Notes: generated from the letters alone by a model not told the origin. Shown: positions 1 to 13,407, counted from the stretch's first letter. The stretch is DNA of 64,000 nucleotides from Klebsiella oxytoca (GCF_009707385.1 NZ_CP046115.1:2170001-2234000), one strand, 5' to 3'. Translations and numbers: made by a program.

Positions 1-80
1 AGGATAAGCACGCAAAGTGCAATAGGGGCAGTGAACGGTGTATTCCCTGTGTCGCCAGGCCGAACATTGCAGGGATTATG

Positions 81-4230
<4,150 letters not shown>

Positions 4231-4246
4231 GCCGTACGTTAAGGAA

Positions 4247-4275
4247 AATACCGGCAATGGTGCCGGTATTTTTTT
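4247..4275 (+). terminator. rho-independent terminator after opgH
   Basis: A 10-bp perfect stem (AATACCGGCA with TGCCGGTATT) around an ATGG loop is followed by a run of T. It lies 16 bp after the opgH stop and ends the opgGH operon. Confidence 0.9.
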
Positions 4276-4296
4276 GTCTGAGAATTGAGGTTGCTG

Positions 4297-4524
4297 ATGA
4301 GAGTTGTGCTGGTTGTCGCAATGACGCTATTGCTTAGCGGCTGCGGGAGTATTATCAGTCGCACGGTGCCAGGGCAGGGGCATGGAAACCAATACTATCC
4401 CGGCGTTCAGTGGGATATCCGTGATTCCGCGTGGCGCTATATTACCATCCTCGATCTGCCCTTTTCGCTGGTGTTTGATACGCTACTGCTGCCGCTTGAT
4501 GCCAGCCATGGACCATATAACTAA
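4297..4524 (+). CDS. yceK: YceK family small lipoprotein
   Basis: Lipoprotein of 75 residues and unknown function, nearly identical to E. coli YceK from the lipobox (LLLSGC) through the conserved GNQYYPGVQWDIRDSAW block. The ATG at 4297 was preferred to the upstream TTG at 4285 because it gives the E. coli length and has a GAGG Shine-Dalgarno six bases upstream. Its TAA stop directly abuts the stop codon of the convergent msyB, with no base between them. Confidence 0.9.
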   Translation: MRVVLVVAMTLLLSGCGSIISRTVPGQGHGNQYYPGVQWDIRDSAWRYITILDLPFSLVFDTLLLPLDASHGPYN

Positions 4525-4911
4525 TTAGCGTTCATCCCATTCATCGGCTGCCGCCTGTCCCTCTTCCGTATCCAGAGAGGGCTCAAGCTGAAATTCGCCT
4601 TCATCCCACTCGTGCAGCGTGTTTTCTTCCAGCCACTCCTGGCGAAGCTCAATTTCATCATAATCGCCGTCAAAGACGCTTTGTGCCGCCTGACCGCTGA
4701 GGATAGGCAGACATTCACCTTGTTCATCCTCGTCGGCAAAAAACTCTGCTTGCCAGGCGATATCCCCGTCCTGCAGTACATACTTCTGAATATTTAATTG
4801 CTCAACGTTGGCGCTTTCTTCGTCGCTATCCGGATTATTAGCCAGAAACTCCTCGCGGGCTGCATCGATTGCTTCTTCGAGCGTGGCATAGAACATCGAA
4901 TCCTTTGGCAT
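4525..4911 (-). CDS. msyB: acidic protein MsyB
   Basis: Very acidic cytoplasmic protein of 128 residues, rich in Asp and Glu throughout. In E. coli msyB is a multicopy suppressor of secY and secA temperature-sensitive mutants, and its molecular role is unclear. It aligns end to end with E. coli MsyB, including GDYDEIE and the C-terminal AAADEWDER; the N-terminus is four residues longer. The start at 4911 is supported by an AGGAGG Shine-Dalgarno six bases upstream. The gene is tail-to-tail with yceK. Confidence 0.93.
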   Translation of the reverse strand: MPKDSMFYATLEEAIDAAREEFLANNPDSDEESANVEQLNIQKYVLQDGDIAWQAEFFADEDEQGECLPILSGQAAQSVFDGDYDEIELRQEWLEENTLHEWDEGEFQLEPSLDTEEGQAAADEWDER

Positions 4912-5002
4912 GGCTAACCTCCTAAGATGAATAGAAATGAATACGATTCAATCTATAGAAGGCGGTTGGCAATGCGTCAAGGGAGTTACCCCTACAGAGG
5001 CA

Positions 5003-6253
5003 TTAATTTACTGAATGATTACCCGAACCCGGATTATCTGTTGTCCGAACGCGACGAGAACGACCGAGGGTTAAGGTTGAATAGACTGCATTGAACAGAA
5101 CCACTAAGGCCGTGACGAAGAAGACCGCGCGAAAGCCGTAGTTGGCGGAAACCGATGCGCCAATTAGTGGGCCCGTGACGTTACCGATATCGCGGAACGA
5201 CTGGTTATAGCTGAAAATTCTGCCAGAGATTTGGCTGGTGGAATTGTACACTAACAGCGTCTGCACTGCAGGCAACAGCGCGCCATCGGCGGCACCTAAC
5301 AGGAAACGCAGGATCCCAAGCTGTAGCGGCGTCTGGACAAACGACATCGGTATAAGAAGTAAAACTGAAATCACCAGCGCGGCAATGAGGATCTTTTCCG
5401 GGCCAATACGATCGCCGAGTTTACCCAGGCGAGGAGCGCTTAGCAGAGCGGCAACCCCGGGCACTGAAGCTATCATGCCGCTGACGAAGGCAATATTACT
5501 CACGTTGCCGGCGAGGTCGCGCACGTACAGCGTCAGAATAGGGGCGATCGAGCCGGTAGCAACCTGAATGATTAACGATGTCACAAACAGACTCAGCACC
5601 AGCTTCGGGTTTTTTAGCGATGAGAAAACGTCTTTAGCGCTGAGCATCTCTTTTTTGCTGACGGCGACAAAATTCTCGCGGATGAGAAAAAGAGTAAATA
5701 AGAAACACACAAACAGCACGCTGGCGGTCATAAAGAAGACGTTGCGCAATCCCCAGTGGTCCGCCAGAAAACCGCCAGCCAGCGGGCCAAGCAGTGCGCC
5801 GCTGACCGCGCCGGTTGATAACGTGCCCAGCGCCCAGCCGCTTTTATGGCGGGGAATTTGTGTCGCAATCAGAGCGTTGGCATTGGGAATAAATCCGCCG
5901 AGCAGACCTAAGAGTGCGCGCAGGAGCAAGAACTGCCAGATATTTTGCGCCATCCCCATTAGCAGCATAACGATTGCCATACCGAGGGCTGAACGTAACA
6001 GCATAATTTTGCGCCCTTTACGATCGGCCAGACCACCCCAGAAGGGTGAGGCGATGGCTGAAAATAAAAAGGTGATGCTGAATACCAGCCCTGACCACAT
6101 ATTGAGGGCGCTATGGCCGGTTACGCCGAGTTGCTCAACGTAGAGCGGGAGAAATGGCATAACGAGGCTAAAGGCGGCGCCGGTTAAAAAGCAGCCAAGC
6201 CAGGTAACGGTAAGATTACGTTTCCAGTTAATAGGAGTATCAGCAGACGACAT
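5003..6253 (-). CDS. mdtG: multidrug efflux MFS transporter MdtG
   Basis: Twelve-helix major facilitator superfamily drug/H+ antiporter, which in E. coli confers resistance to fosfomycin and deoxycholate. The match to E. coli MdtG (YceE) is high along the whole protein: WKRNL near the start, the motif A region GGLADRKGR between helices 2 and 3, and GNVTGP near the C-terminus. The ATG at 6253 ([13 protein letters not shown]) was chosen because it agrees with the family; an upstream TTG at 6283 lacks a ribosome site. It lies downstream of lpxL on the same strand. E. coli mdtG belongs to the SoxS/MarA regulon; no box was assigned here. Confidence 0.95.
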   Translation of the reverse strand: MSSADTPINWKRNLTVTWLGCFLTGAAFSLVMPFLPLYVEQLGVTGHSALNMWSGLVFSITFLFSAIASPFWGGLADRKGRKIMLLRSALGMAIVMLLMGMAQNIWQFLLLRALLGLLGGFIPNANALIATQIPRHKSGWALGTLSTGAVSGALLGPLAGGFLADHWGLRNVFFMTASVLFVCFLFTLFLIRENFVAVSKKEMLSAKDVFSSLKNPKLVLSLFVTSLIIQVATGSIAPILTLYVRDLAGNVSNIAFVSGMIASVPGVAALLSAPRLGKLGDRIGPEKILIAALVISVLLLIPMSFVQTPLQLGILRFLLGAADGALLPAVQTLLVYNSTSQISGRIFSYNQSFRDIGNVTGPLIGASVSANYGFRAVFFVTALVVLFNAVYSTLTLGRSRRVRTTDNPGSGNHSVN

Positions 6254-6379
6254 AAGATTCCACTGGCCTGTAGAACAGGTCAAATAATTGAAAATATGAG
6301 CGTGCTAATTATGCGCCTGAGAAATGGTTGCCGCAATGGAGGACCGCTTTTATAGCTAAAACGCAGGTGCTTGTGCGAA

Positions 6380-6411
6380 AGGAGATCCCGCATCCATGTG
6401 CTGATGCGGGA
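6380..6411 (-). terminator. likely terminator after lpxL
   Basis: A 9-bp stem (TCCCGCATC with GATGCGGGA) lies just below the lpxL stop. In the minus direction it is followed by a weak pyrimidine-rich tract, so efficiency is uncertain. Confidence 0.5.
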
Positions 6412-6428
6412 AATCGGGCTGAGTTACG

Positions 6429-7349
6429 CTAGTAACGAGAAGGGACGCCTGACGGACGCGTTTTGAAGCGGCGGTGCATCCACATATATTGCTCCGGCGC
6501 CATTAAAATGCACTTCTCTACGACCTTATTCATCCAGATAGCGGTCGTCTCAGCATCGTCCAGCGGGGGATCGCACTCCGGCGGTAAGATAATCAGCTCA
6601 TAACCTTCACCGTTGGGTTTTCGGCGCGGTACAAACGGCACAATGCAGGCTTTTGACATCTTTGCCAGCATCCAGGTACCCGAGGTGGTGGCGGCCTGAT
6701 CGACGGCGAAAAACGGCACAAATACGCTGGCTGCTGGGCCATAGTCGTGATCCGGGGCGTACCAGATAACTTCTCCCTTCTTCAGCGCACGGATCATGCC
6801 TTTCAGATCCTTACGATCGATCATATCTTTATTGGAGCGCAGGCGTCCCCAGGTCTGTAGCCAGTCGATCACGGCGTTGTCATTGGGGCGATAGACGCCA
6901 ATACCCGGCTCATTCATACCGAACATGCGTGCGCCCATCTCGAGGGTCAGGAAATGGATGCCAATAAGCAAGATTCCGCGCTTTTGCGCCTGTACTTCCC
7001 GGATATGGTCGAAGCCGATGGAGTCAGTCCAGCGCGCGATACGCTTTGTCGGCCAAAACCAGGCCATTCCGGTTTCCATTAACCCCATTCCGACGGATTC
7101 GAAATTTGCCGTTACCAGCCGGCGGTGCTCTTGTTCACTCTTATCAGGAAAACAAAGCTCCAGATTGCGCCTGGCGATTTTAGCCCTGCGCTTCATCAGC
7201 CGCTGTGCGATGCGGCCAAGACCGGTTCCGAGGCGATAAATTACCGGGTAGGGAAGCTGAACAACGAGCCAGAGCAGACCGATTCCGAACCAAAGCAACC
7301 AATAACGCGGGTGCAGCAACGCTGCGGAAAATTTTGGTAAATGGGTCAT
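6429..7349 (-). CDS. lpxL: Kdo2-lipid IVA lauroyltransferase
   Basis: Inner-membrane acyltransferase that moves laurate from acyl-ACP to Kdo2-lipid IVA in lipid A synthesis. The 306-residue length equals that of E. coli LpxL (HtrB). Visible are one N-terminal membrane anchor (about residues 17-37) and the HX4D/E catalytic motif in GIHFLTLE (His132, Glu137). The start at 7349 (MTHLPKF) has an AGG six bases upstream and agrees with the family; an in-frame ATG 15 bases upstream is less likely. Its acyl donor comes from the fatty acid cluster at 28-33 kb. Divergent from trhO. Confidence 0.96.
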   Translation of the reverse strand: MTHLPKFSAALLHPRYWLLWFGIGLLWLVVQLPYPVIYRLGTGLGRIAQRLMKRRAKIARRNLELCFPDKSEQEHRRLVTANFESVGMGLMETGMAWFWPTKRIARWTDSIGFDHIREVQAQKRGILLIGIHFLTLEMGARMFGMNEPGIGVYRPNDNAVIDWLQTWGRLRSNKDMIDRKDLKGMIRALKKGEVIWYAPDHDYGPAASVFVPFFAVDQAATTSGTWMLAKMSKACIVPFVPRRKPNGEGYELIILPPECDPPLDDAETTAIWMNKVVEKCILMAPEQYMWMHRRFKTRPSGVPSRY

Positions 7350-7557
7350 CTCATACCTGTTCAATTAAGCAACGTGTTCTATTATCGCATTTTTTTATGC
7401 TTCAGCCAAAATACCGGCCTCAGATGGCATTTAATGTTAATGCGAGTAAATTGGGGTGAGAGAAATGTAGCTTAAAATGTGGGGATGTAAATTAAACGTG
7501 TTTGCTATATGATGCCCGCCGTTTATTTACTCATTGATTATGCCGAGCAGGTACACC

Positions 7558-8622
7558 ATGCCAGTGTTACATAACCGCATTTCAAATGAGACGTTAAAGG
7601 CGCAAATGCTGGCTGAGACCGAGCCGCGCACGACGATCTCGTTTTATAAATACTTCACGATTATCGATCCAAAGGCCACGCGCGACGCGCTGTGGATTGC
7701 CCTGACTAAGCTGAATGTCTTTGGCCGCATTTATCTCGCCCATGAGGGTATTAACGCGCAAATTAGCGTCCCACAAAGCCGTGTCGATGCACTGCGCGAA
7801 TTCTTATATGGATTTGACCCGGCTCTGAATGGTTTGCGCCTGAATATTGCGCTGGACGATGACGGGAAATCTTTTTGGGTGCTGCGTCTCAAGGTTCGCG
7901 ATCGCATTGTCGCGGATGGTATTGAAGATGCGACGTTCGATGCTTCAAACGTCGGCGATTATCTGAAGGCGGCAGAAGTCAACGCGATGCTCGACGATCC
8001 GGACGCTGTCTTTATTGATATGCGTAACCATTACGAATATGAAGTCGGTCATTTCGAAAATGCCCTTGAGATCCCGGCGGATACTTTCCGCGATCAGCTG
8101 CCGAAGGCCGTTGAAATGATGCAGGAACATAAAGATAAAAAGATTGTCATGTACTGCACCGGCGGTATCCGCTGTGAAAAAGCCAGCGCCTGGATGAAGC
8201 ACAATGGGTTCAGTAAAGTCTCACATATTGAAGGCGGAATTATCGAGTATGCCCGACGCGCGCGTGAGCAGGGGCTGCCGGTACGCTTTGTCGGTAAAAA
8301 CTTTGTCTTCGATGAACGTATGGGTGAGCGTATTTCAGATGATGTCATCGCGCATTGTCATCAGTGCGGCGCTCCCTGCGATAGCCACACAAATTGCCTG
8401 AACGATGGCTGCCATCTGCTGTTTATTCAGTGTCCGGCCTGCGCGGAGAAATTCGCTGGCTGCTGTAGCGAAGCCTGTATGGAAGAGCATAAGCTGCCGG
8501 AAGAAGAGCAGCGAAAACTGCGTGCCGGACGTGAAAATGGGAATAAGATCTTTAATAAATCGCGCGGTCGTCTGAATACTAAGCTGGGCATTCCGGACCC
8601 AGAACCTTCAGAAAAACCATAG
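7558..8622 (+). CDS. trhO: tRNA uridine(34) hydroxylase TrhO
   Basis: Rhodanese-family enzyme that uses O2 to hydroxylate U34 of tRNA, the first step of cmo5U formation. Formerly YceA. It is 354 residues long. An N-terminal ferredoxin-like/acylphosphatase domain is followed by a rhodanese domain with the active loop CTGGIRC (first Cys is residue 200) and a C-terminal Cys-rich segment (CHQCGAPC...CPAC...CCSEAC). The ATG at 7558 with CAGG seven bases upstream matches the E. coli start. The 3' end overlaps the minus-strand yceO by 15 bp, and the terminator lies about 120 bp further on. Confidence 0.95.
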   Translation: MPVLHNRISNETLKAQMLAETEPRTTISFYKYFTIIDPKATRDALWIALTKLNVFGRIYLAHEGINAQISVPQSRVDALREFLYGFDPALNGLRLNIALDDDGKSFWVLRLKVRDRIVADGIEDATFDASNVGDYLKAAEVNAMLDDPDAVFIDMRNHYEYEVGHFENALEIPADTFRDQLPKAVEMMQEHKDKKIVMYCTGGIRCEKASAWMKHNGFSKVSHIEGGIIEYARRAREQGLPVRFVGKNFVFDERMGERISDDVIAHCHQCGAPCDSHTNCLNDGCHLLFIQCPACAEKFAGCCSEACMEEHKLPEEEQRKLRAGRENGNKIFNKSRGRLNTKLGIPDPEPSEKP

Positions 8623-8721
8623 CCAGATAAGGTCTATACAGGCCAGCAGCAGCCAGAGTGCGAGGTAAATCATAAAATGTTCGCGGATATTATCGATCAG
8701 TAATTCGAACAGGCGACGCAT
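8608..8721 (-). CDS. yceO: YceO family small membrane protein (37 aa)
   Basis: A 37-residue protein beginning [15 protein letters not shown] and ending DLIWLWFF. It aligns over its whole length with E. coli YceO (MRRLLHYLINNIREH...), with a short amphipathic N-terminus and one hydrophobic segment (about residues 16-36). Function unknown. In E. coli yceO lies next to solA, as here, but yceI and yceJ separate it from trhO (yceA). Here those two genes are missing, so the yceO stop falls inside the last codons of trhO and the whole gene is antisense to the trhO 3' UTR. The Shine-Dalgarno is weak (GAGAGAG). Confidence 0.8.
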   Translation of the reverse strand: MRRLFELLIDNIREHFMIYLALWLLLACIDLIWLWFF

Positions 8722-8739
8722 AAGCTCTCTCAGTTATTT

Positions 8740-8767
8740 ACGGCCTCAAGCGAGGCCGTTATTTTTT
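8740..8767 (+). terminator. rho-independent terminator of trhO
   Basis: An ACGGCCTC/GAGGCCGT stem with an AAGC loop is followed by TATTTTTT on the plus strand. It lies beyond yceO, so the trhO transcript should run through the whole antisense of yceO. Confidence 0.85.
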
Positions 8768-8799
8768 GTGCTGTTTTCACTGCCTGAAGCTGATAGTTA

Positions 8800-9915
8800 T
8801 TAATTGAATCGCGTCAGGGAAAAGGGCGAAAGATCGAACTCAAACGGTTCTTCAAGCGCGAATTGCGTGGCCAGTTCGCCTAATACCGGCGCGAATTTAA
8901 AGCCGTGTCCGCTCAGGCCCGTTATCAAAAGCGTATTGGGTTTGCCAGGTAATGTATCAATAATAAAGTCCTCATCGGCGGTATTGTCATAGGTACAGGA
9001 TGCGCCATACAGACAGCCACCAATACCGGGCAACACGTTACGCAGGAAGGTAAAAGACTCCGAGCCGTCTGTTGCCACTGAGCCAAAGGGTTTTCGCTCT
9101 TCTGGCGCGGAAATAGGTTGCCCACCGTTATGCTTGCCGATTTTTAATTCATTATCTTCTGCGGGAAAACCGTAAAAATGATCGCCATTCGGTAACTCGC
9201 CGGTAAACGCCGGGAAGTTGTTTTTACTGCTGTAACGGCCATCCGCCTGAAACCAGGCGAAGACTTTACGCACAGGCTGGACAGGGAGATCGGGCAGCAG
9301 GCGCGTTACCCAGGTTCCGGCGCTGACCAGGAGTTTTTTGCCGTGGTACTCACCATCGAGCGTCTCCACCGTGACGCCGTCCGGCTGGTGCTGAATGGCG
9401 GTAACCGGGCAGTTGAACAGCTGTGCGGCTCCCGCTTCACGGGCAAGACGAATCCATGTTTCAACGGCCAGCTCGCTGCGCAGTATCCCGGACCCAGGCT
9501 CAAATATCGCCCGATAATCATCAGGTACGCGAATTTCCGGCCAGCGGGACATTACCCCCTGTGCGTCCATTTCTTCAACATTGAGCTGGAACTTGTGTGC
9601 GCTGCTGGCAACATTGCGCAGGAATTCGGAATCGGCAGGCCCGAGGTTGATAACCCCTGTACATTCAAAAACGGTCTCACCGCTGGCGGCGGCAAGCTCA
9701 TCCCACAGCTTTTGCGCGCGCAGTAGTAGAGGGACATATCTTTCGCCTTCACCGTAGGCGTGGCGAATGAGTCGCGTCTTTCCGTGATGACTGCCTTCCT
9801 GATGAGGAGGTTGATGGGCATCAATCATCAGTACGTTAAGCCCCGCCTGCCGCGCATAATAGCCTGCAGCAGCGCCAACCGAGCCGCTACCAATAATGAT
9901 AAGATCGTATTGCAT
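8800..9915 (-). CDS. solA: N-methyl-L-tryptophan oxidase
   Basis: Flavoenzyme of the monomeric sarcosine oxidase family that oxidatively demethylates N-methyl-L-tryptophan to tryptophan, formaldehyde and H2O2. It is 371 residues long (372 in E. coli). The FAD dinucleotide-binding motif [13 protein letters not shown] is at the N-terminus. The Cys that carries covalent 8-alpha-S-cysteinyl FAD is Cys307, in [16 protein letters not shown], characteristic of the family, lies near the C-terminus. It is between bssS and yceO, as in E. coli. Confidence 0.95.
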   Translation of the reverse strand: MQYDLIIIGSGSVGAAAGYYARQAGLNVLMIDAHQPPHQEGSHHGKTRLIRHAYGEGERYVPLLLRAQKLWDELAAASGETVFECTGVINLGPADSEFLRNVASSAHKFQLNVEEMDAQGVMSRWPEIRVPDDYRAIFEPGSGILRSELAVETWIRLAREAGAAQLFNCPVTAIQHQPDGVTVETLDGEYHGKKLLVSAGTWVTRLLPDLPVQPVRKVFAWFQADGRYSSKNNFPAFTGELPNGDHFYGFPAEDNELKIGKHNGGQPISAPEERKPFGSVATDGSESFTFLRNVLPGIGGCLYGASCTYDNTADEDFIIDTLPGKPNTLLITGLSGHGFKFAPVLGELATQFALEEPFEFDLSPFSLTRFN

Positions 9916-9979
9916 GGTGAGTTCCAGGTTATTGCGTTGTTAGCAGGGTAATTAACAACCTTCTGCTACACAAGTCCGA

Positions 9980-10007
9980 AAATAATTCAGGCACCCGAAG
10001 GTGCCTG
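9980..10007 (-). terminator. likely terminator after bssS
   Basis: CAGGCACC and GGTGCCTG form an 8-bp stem with a TTCG loop when read on the minus strand, followed by AATTATTTT. It lies between the bssS stop and solA, so bssS and solA are probably separate transcripts. Confidence 0.65.
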
Positions 10008-10039
10008 TTAAGTGAATATGTCGACATTTTTACTAACGC

Positions 10040-10294
10040 TTAATGCCTTCGATACTCATTTTCCTGGTATTCGCCAGATTCAATCTTCGCAATACCTGCT
10101 TCCAGAATAGAAATAAACTGACGCGCGACGTCCGTTGTTAGCCATAGCGTCTGGCCAATCTCTGCGTCTCTACTGCTTTCTTGAGCGGGGTTTTGGTAGT
10201 GTAAGCGCAACATCAGCGCATCGTAACTATCAACGGTGCTGATGTCCCATCCAACGAGGGGATGGGTCTGGATGACTTCATTATTCTTTTCCAT
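10040..10294 (-). CDS. bssS: biofilm formation regulator BssS
   Basis: Small 84-residue protein. In E. coli BssS (YceP) affects biofilm formation, indole/AI-2 signalling and motility by an unknown mechanism. The first 34 residues (MEKNNEVIQTHPLVGWDIS...) and the block GQTLWLTTDVARQFISILEAG are essentially the E. coli sequence; a short central stretch varies. The ATG at 10294 was chosen over the adjacent ATG at 10297 because it has better spacing (5 nt) from AAGGGG. Confidence 0.94.
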   Translation of the reverse strand: MEKNNEVIQTHPLVGWDISTVDSYDALMLRLHYQNPAQESSRDAEIGQTLWLTTDVARQFISILEAGIAKIESGEYQENEYRRH

Positions 10295-10520
10295 CATAAC
10301 CCCTTATTCGTATGTTAAAAGACAACAGTTCTCGAGGTTTAATGCATGTTTTCTGAAGCAAGTTAATTATATCAGTAGTCAAGAATAAACTCGAGAAATT
10401 TAATGAAATAGAGATACATAGGCTTCTGATTGTCGTTTTTTTACGCAAACCAGGGTCGAATATATGTTATTTATGAAGGCGCTAAGTAAAAGCAATAGGG
10501 GGCAGTCTGACTCTGAAAAA
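10295..10520. other. bssS/dinI intergenic region, no gene seen
   Basis: AT-rich stretch upstream of bssS. It holds two similar CTCGAG-centred motifs, at about 10331 and 10391, each followed within a few bases by TTTAATG. No open reading frame of any quality and no convincing promoter could be assigned by eye. Confidence 0.4.
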
Positions 10521-10549
10521 TAAAAAAGCCGGGGCGACCCGGCAAAAAA
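10521..10549 (-). terminator. rho-independent terminator of dinI
   Basis: GCCGGG/CCCGGC stem with a 4-base loop, flanked by A-runs on the plus strand on both sides. Read on the minus strand it ends in a T-run, placing it just after the dinI stop. The flanks make it potentially bidirectional. Confidence 0.85.
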
Positions 10550-10578
10550 TAGCACAATGAGGGAGCAAATTTAATTGA

Positions 10579-10824
10579 CTAGTCGCGGACAAACCAGTCG
10601 TCAGCGCTTTCCCACGTTTCTTGCAGGATTTCGCTAATCCGGTCTTTGTCTTCTTTCAGGCCGCCGATCACCGACAGATTGTTATTAGCCGCGTATCGAA
10701 CCGTTACCTGACTTGTCGTGGAAGGAAACTGCTGTTCGATACGGCGAGAGAGTTCATTGTTCAGCGCATCTAAGGCGCCGTTGGGTAAGGCTGTTGATTT
10801 GGCGATAGAGACTTCAATACGCAT
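10579..10824 (-). CDS. dinI: DNA damage-inducible protein I
   Basis: SOS-induced modulator of RecA: at moderate levels it stabilises RecA filaments, and at high levels it inhibits UmuD and LexA co-cleavage. It is 81 residues, the same as E. coli, and keeps the acidic C-terminal helix (KDRISEILQETWESADDWFVRD) that mimics DNA for RecA binding. A GGGGG ribosome site precedes the ATG. A LexA box lies 19 bp upstream. Confidence 0.97.
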   Translation of the reverse strand: MRIEVSIAKSTALPNGALDALNNELSRRIEQQFPSTTSQVTVRYAANNNLSVIGGLKEDKDRISEILQETWESADDWFVRD

Positions 10825-10843
10825 AATTGCCCCCTGTGTAATT

Positions 10844-10863
10844 TACTGTTTATTTATACAGTA
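10844..10863 (-). promoter_or_regulatory. LexA (SOS) box of dinI
   Basis: The 20-bp TACTGTTTATTTATACAGTA contains the invariant CTG-N10-CAG and an AT-rich centre. Only one or two positions differ from the SOS consensus, which predicts strong LexA binding. It lies immediately upstream of dinI, as in E. coli. Confidence 0.93.
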
Positions 10864-10894
10864 ACGCATAGGTGTTTACAACAGGGGGGACTAA

Positions 10895-11941
10895 TTATTT
10901 TTTCATTGTCCAGCGCACGGTTTCTCCGGCGAGGAACGGCACCAGCTCGTCACCGGGCAGAGGGATACTCTCTGCCACCAGGCTCTCTTCACGCACCAGC
11001 TCAACGTAGCCATCGTTGACTTCCAGACCATAGAAACGAGGGCCGTTAAATGAGCAGAAGGCTTCAAAGTGTTGCAGGGCGTTCATCTCTTCAAACACCG
11101 TGGCGTAGCTGCCCAGCGCGGTTGGCGCGTTAAAACAGCCTGCGCACCCGCAGCTGGCTTCTTTACGATGGCGGGCATGCGGGGCGGAATCAGTGCCGAG
11201 GAAAACGCGATCAAAACCGCTGGCAACCAGTTCACGCAGTGCCTGCTGATGAACATTACGTTTCAGAATTGGCAGGCAATAAAGGTGAGGGCGCACGCCG
11301 CCGACCAGCATATGATTGCGGTTAAACATCAGATGTTGCGGGGTGATGGTGGCCGCCAGGAGTTGGTTGCCTTCGCGCACGTATTCAGCGGCATCTTTGG
11401 TGGTGATATGTTCAAAGACGACCTTCAGTCCAGGCAGACGCTGGCGGAGCGGTTCCATCACCGTTTCGATAAACCGTGCTTCGCGGTCAAAAATATCGAT
11501 ATCCGGATGAGTGACTTCACCGTGAACCAGTAGCGGCATACCCAGCTTTTCCATACGTTCAAGTACCGGCATGATCGCATCAGTGCTGGTGACGCCGTGG
11601 CTGGAGTTTGTCGTTGCATTAGCCGGGTAGAGTTTGGCCGCGGTGAATACGCCCTCGCTAAATCCGCGCTCAAGCTCTGCCGGGTCGAGCGTATCGGTAA
11701 GATAGCAGGTCATTAGCGGCGTAAAATCATGCTCTGCAGGGATAGCCTCGATAATACGCTGGCGATAGGCAATGGCGGCGTCGACGGTCGTGACAGGCGG
11801 TACCAGATTCGGCATCACGATCGCCCGGCCATAAAACTCACTGGTATAAGGCACGACGGTTTTTAGCATATCGTCATCGCGCAGATGGATATGCCAGTCG
11901 TCAGGGCGGCGAATTTTCAATACCTGGGATTGTGCTGTCAT
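10895..11941 (-). CDS. pyrC: dihydroorotase
   Basis: Zinc metalloenzyme of the amidohydrolase superfamily that cyclises N-carbamoyl-L-aspartate to dihydroorotate, the third step of pyrimidine synthesis. It is 348 residues, as in E. coli. Metal ligands are visible in DDWHIHLRD (His17, His19), the carboxylated lysine region AAKLYPAN (near residue 103), VHGEVTH, and the catalytic Asp in LGTDSAPH. The leader carries both a PurR operator and the start-site/hairpin control that reports CTP levels (annotated separately). Confidence 0.97.
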   Translation of the reverse strand: MTAQSQVLKIRRPDDWHIHLRDDDMLKTVVPYTSEFYGRAIVMPNLVPPVTTVDAAIAYRQRIIEAIPAEHDFTPLMTCYLTDTLDPAELERGFSEGVFTAAKLYPANATTNSSHGVTSTDAIMPVLERMEKLGMPLLVHGEVTHPDIDIFDREARFIETVMEPLRQRLPGLKVVFEHITTKDAAEYVREGNQLLAATITPQHLMFNRNHMLVGGVRPHLYCLPILKRNVHQQALRELVASGFDRVFLGTDSAPHARHRKEASCGCAGCFNAPTALGSYATVFEEMNALQHFEAFCSFNGPRFYGLEVNDGYVELVREESLVAESIPLPGDELVPFLAGETVRWTMKK

Positions 11942-11947
11942 GGAAGG

Positions 11948-12000
11948 CTCCGGCTAATAGTGTCAGTCATCAGGGCTGTTTTTGCCGGGCACTAAGGATA
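11948..12000 (-). promoter_or_regulatory. pyrC leader: pyrimidine-sensitive start-site switch and hairpin
   Basis: Read on the minus strand, a -10-like TATCCT (12000-11995) is followed by a CCGGC start region (11988-11984). The SD region is GCCGGAG (11954-11948), whose GCCGG is complementary to CCGGC. In E. coli and Salmonella pyrC, high CTP favours starting at C, which includes the 5' arm and hides the ribosome site. Low CTP moves the start to the downstream G and frees it. The same arms are seen here. Confidence 0.75.
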
Positions 12001-12001
12001 A

Positions 12002-12017
12002 GCGTAAACGTTTTCCT
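12002..12017 (-). promoter_or_regulatory. PurR operator of pyrC
   Basis: GCGTAAACGTTTTCCT closely matches the PurR consensus (ACGCAAACGTTTNCNT) and lies just upstream of the pyrC -10. E. coli pyrC is a known PurR target. Confidence 0.75.
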
Positions 12018-12032
12018 TTGCATCAACTTCCG

Positions 12033-12058
12033 TAAAAAAACGGGCGCTTCAGCGCCCG
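12033..12058 (-). terminator. rho-independent terminator of yceB
   Basis: CGGGCGCT/AGCGCCCG stem with a very short loop, followed by a seven-base T-run on the minus strand, starting 6 bp beyond the yceB stop. Confidence 0.88.
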
Positions 12059-12063
12059 GACGA

Positions 12064-12624
12064 TTAGTTAGTGAAGGGGATGACGATCTCTCCCGGTTTC
12101 ACTTCAATACCTTTAGCATACTTTTTCGCCAGTGCTTCACCCGCGCTGGCATCTTCGCGCAGCACATACGCAGGCTGTTGATTGAAGTAGCTACGCAGAG
12201 ATTGATTCAGATAAGGGATCAGCGTTTGTACAACGGACTGTAGTTTTTCAGGCTGAACTTTCGCATCGACCACTTCCATCTCCTGCAGGAAGATGGCCCC
12301 TTTGTCTTTGTTGAAAACCGGTAGCGCTTTGAGCTTAAGGTCAATGGTCGCTTTCTGGTTCCCGAACAGTGAATTCAGATCTAAATTAGCCACGCCGCTC
12401 AATGTCACTTTGTTCGGCTCTTCACGACCAATGGCGCTGGTCAGGTTCTTCAGTTCAATATGGGCATCCGCAACGCCGGGCAGGCCAATATCCTTGGCGA
12501 AGTGGTTACGTTTCTGTAGCGCCTGGTTGATCTCCTGCTCACTCACGGAATATTGCGTAAGCTGGTTACAGCCGCTCAGCAGGCCGCTAACGATAAGCGC
12601 GGCCGCAATAAACATCTTTTTCAT
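12064..12624 (-). CDS. yceB: YceB family lipoprotein (DUF1439)
   Basis: Predicted outer-membrane lipoprotein of 186 residues with a tubular lipid-binding-like (DUF1439) fold; its cellular function is not established. The lipobox is LLSGC after a hydrophobic signal. DIGLPGVADAHIELKNLTS and GIEVKPGEIVIPFT are near-identical to E. coli YceB. The ATG at 12624 has AAGGA about six bases upstream and gives the E. coli length. Its own terminator separates it from pyrC. Confidence 0.93.
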   Translation of the reverse strand: MKKMFIAAALIVSGLLSGCNQLTQYSVSEQEINQALQKRNHFAKDIGLPGVADAHIELKNLTSAIGREEPNKVTLSGVANLDLNSLFGNQKATIDLKLKALPVFNKDKGAIFLQEMEVVDAKVQPEKLQSVVQTLIPYLNQSLRSYFNQQPAYVLREDASAGEALAKKYAKGIEVKPGEIVIPFTN

Positions 12625-12707
12625 TGGATTCCTTAATGTCATGCCGTAGGTTCATCCTGACACAAAGCAGCATGGCCCGCTAGCGCTGTAGGTGCTAGCG
12701 GAAAAGA

Positions 12708-12753
12708 CTGAAAAAGAAGCGTATGGCAGCGAAGGGGCCATCCTTTCGCTGCC
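12708..12753 (-). terminator. likely terminator after grxB
   Basis: A GGCAGCGAA/TTCGCTGCC stem lies just below the grxB stop. On the minus strand CTTCTTTTTC follows a few bases after the stem. The spacing makes this a moderate candidate. Confidence 0.5.
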
Positions 12754-12759
12754 CTGGGC

Positions 12760-13407
12760 TTAAATAGCCATAGAGGAGAGTAAGTTGATCTGCGTCTGTT
12801 TGGCCATATTGTCACGGTAGGCGGCCACGCGGCTCGGCCAGTTTACCCCTGCCACCAGCGTCAGATTCCTTAACAGAGGGAAGAGATGAATATCATCTTC
12901 AGACAGTTCTCCGTTGACGGCATTTGGCTGGACGACCAGTTTATCCAACGCTCGCAGATCGTCGCTGATATTCTTAATCAGACCGGGTGAGTGCGCGAGA
13001 TGATCGGCAAAGCTGCCGATAGCCGCCTCTTTATTCTTTACAAAATAAGCGCGCGCCTCTGGCGTCGAAAATTCATCAAATGCAGATTTGGCAAAACGCG
13101 GCATCAACAGACGGTTAGCGTAGCCGTTGACCTTGCGCAGCCAGGTTTCAATAGCTGGGTTACGCGGTCCGGTAAGCAGCGGTTTGCCATCAAGTTTATC
13201 GACATAATGCACGATATCCATGCTTTCCGGCATGTAACGGCTATCGTCTTTTTGCAGGATTGGCACCATTTTCTGACCGATCATTCTGGTGGGGGTTGAG
13301 TCATCATCCTCCAGGAGCGCGATCGTTTCGACGGGGATATTTTTCAGGCCGAAAATCATGCGGGCTTTCAGGCAGAACGGGCAGTGATCGTAGATATATA
13401 ATTTCAC
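12760..13407 (-). CDS. grxB: glutaredoxin 2
   Basis: Glutathione S-transferase-like glutaredoxin of 215 residues, the same length as E. coli Grx2. It reduces protein and glutathione mixed disulfides using GSH. The N-terminal thioredoxin-fold domain carries the active site CPFC at residues 9-12, and the rest is the helical GST-like domain. The start is a GTG at 13407 preceded by GGAGGAGAAAC. It lies directly downstream of mdtH on the same strand. Confidence 0.96.
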   Translation of the reverse strand: MKLYIYDHCPFCLKARMIFGLKNIPVETIALLEDDDSTPTRMIGQKMVPILQKDDSRYMPESMDIVHYVDKLDGKPLLTGPRNPAIETWLRKVNGYANRLLMPRFAKSAFDEFSTPEARAYFVKNKEAAIGSFADHLAHSPGLIKNISDDLRALDKLVVQPNAVNGELSEDDIHLFPLLRNLTLVAGVNWPSRVAAYRDNMAKQTQINLLSSMAI

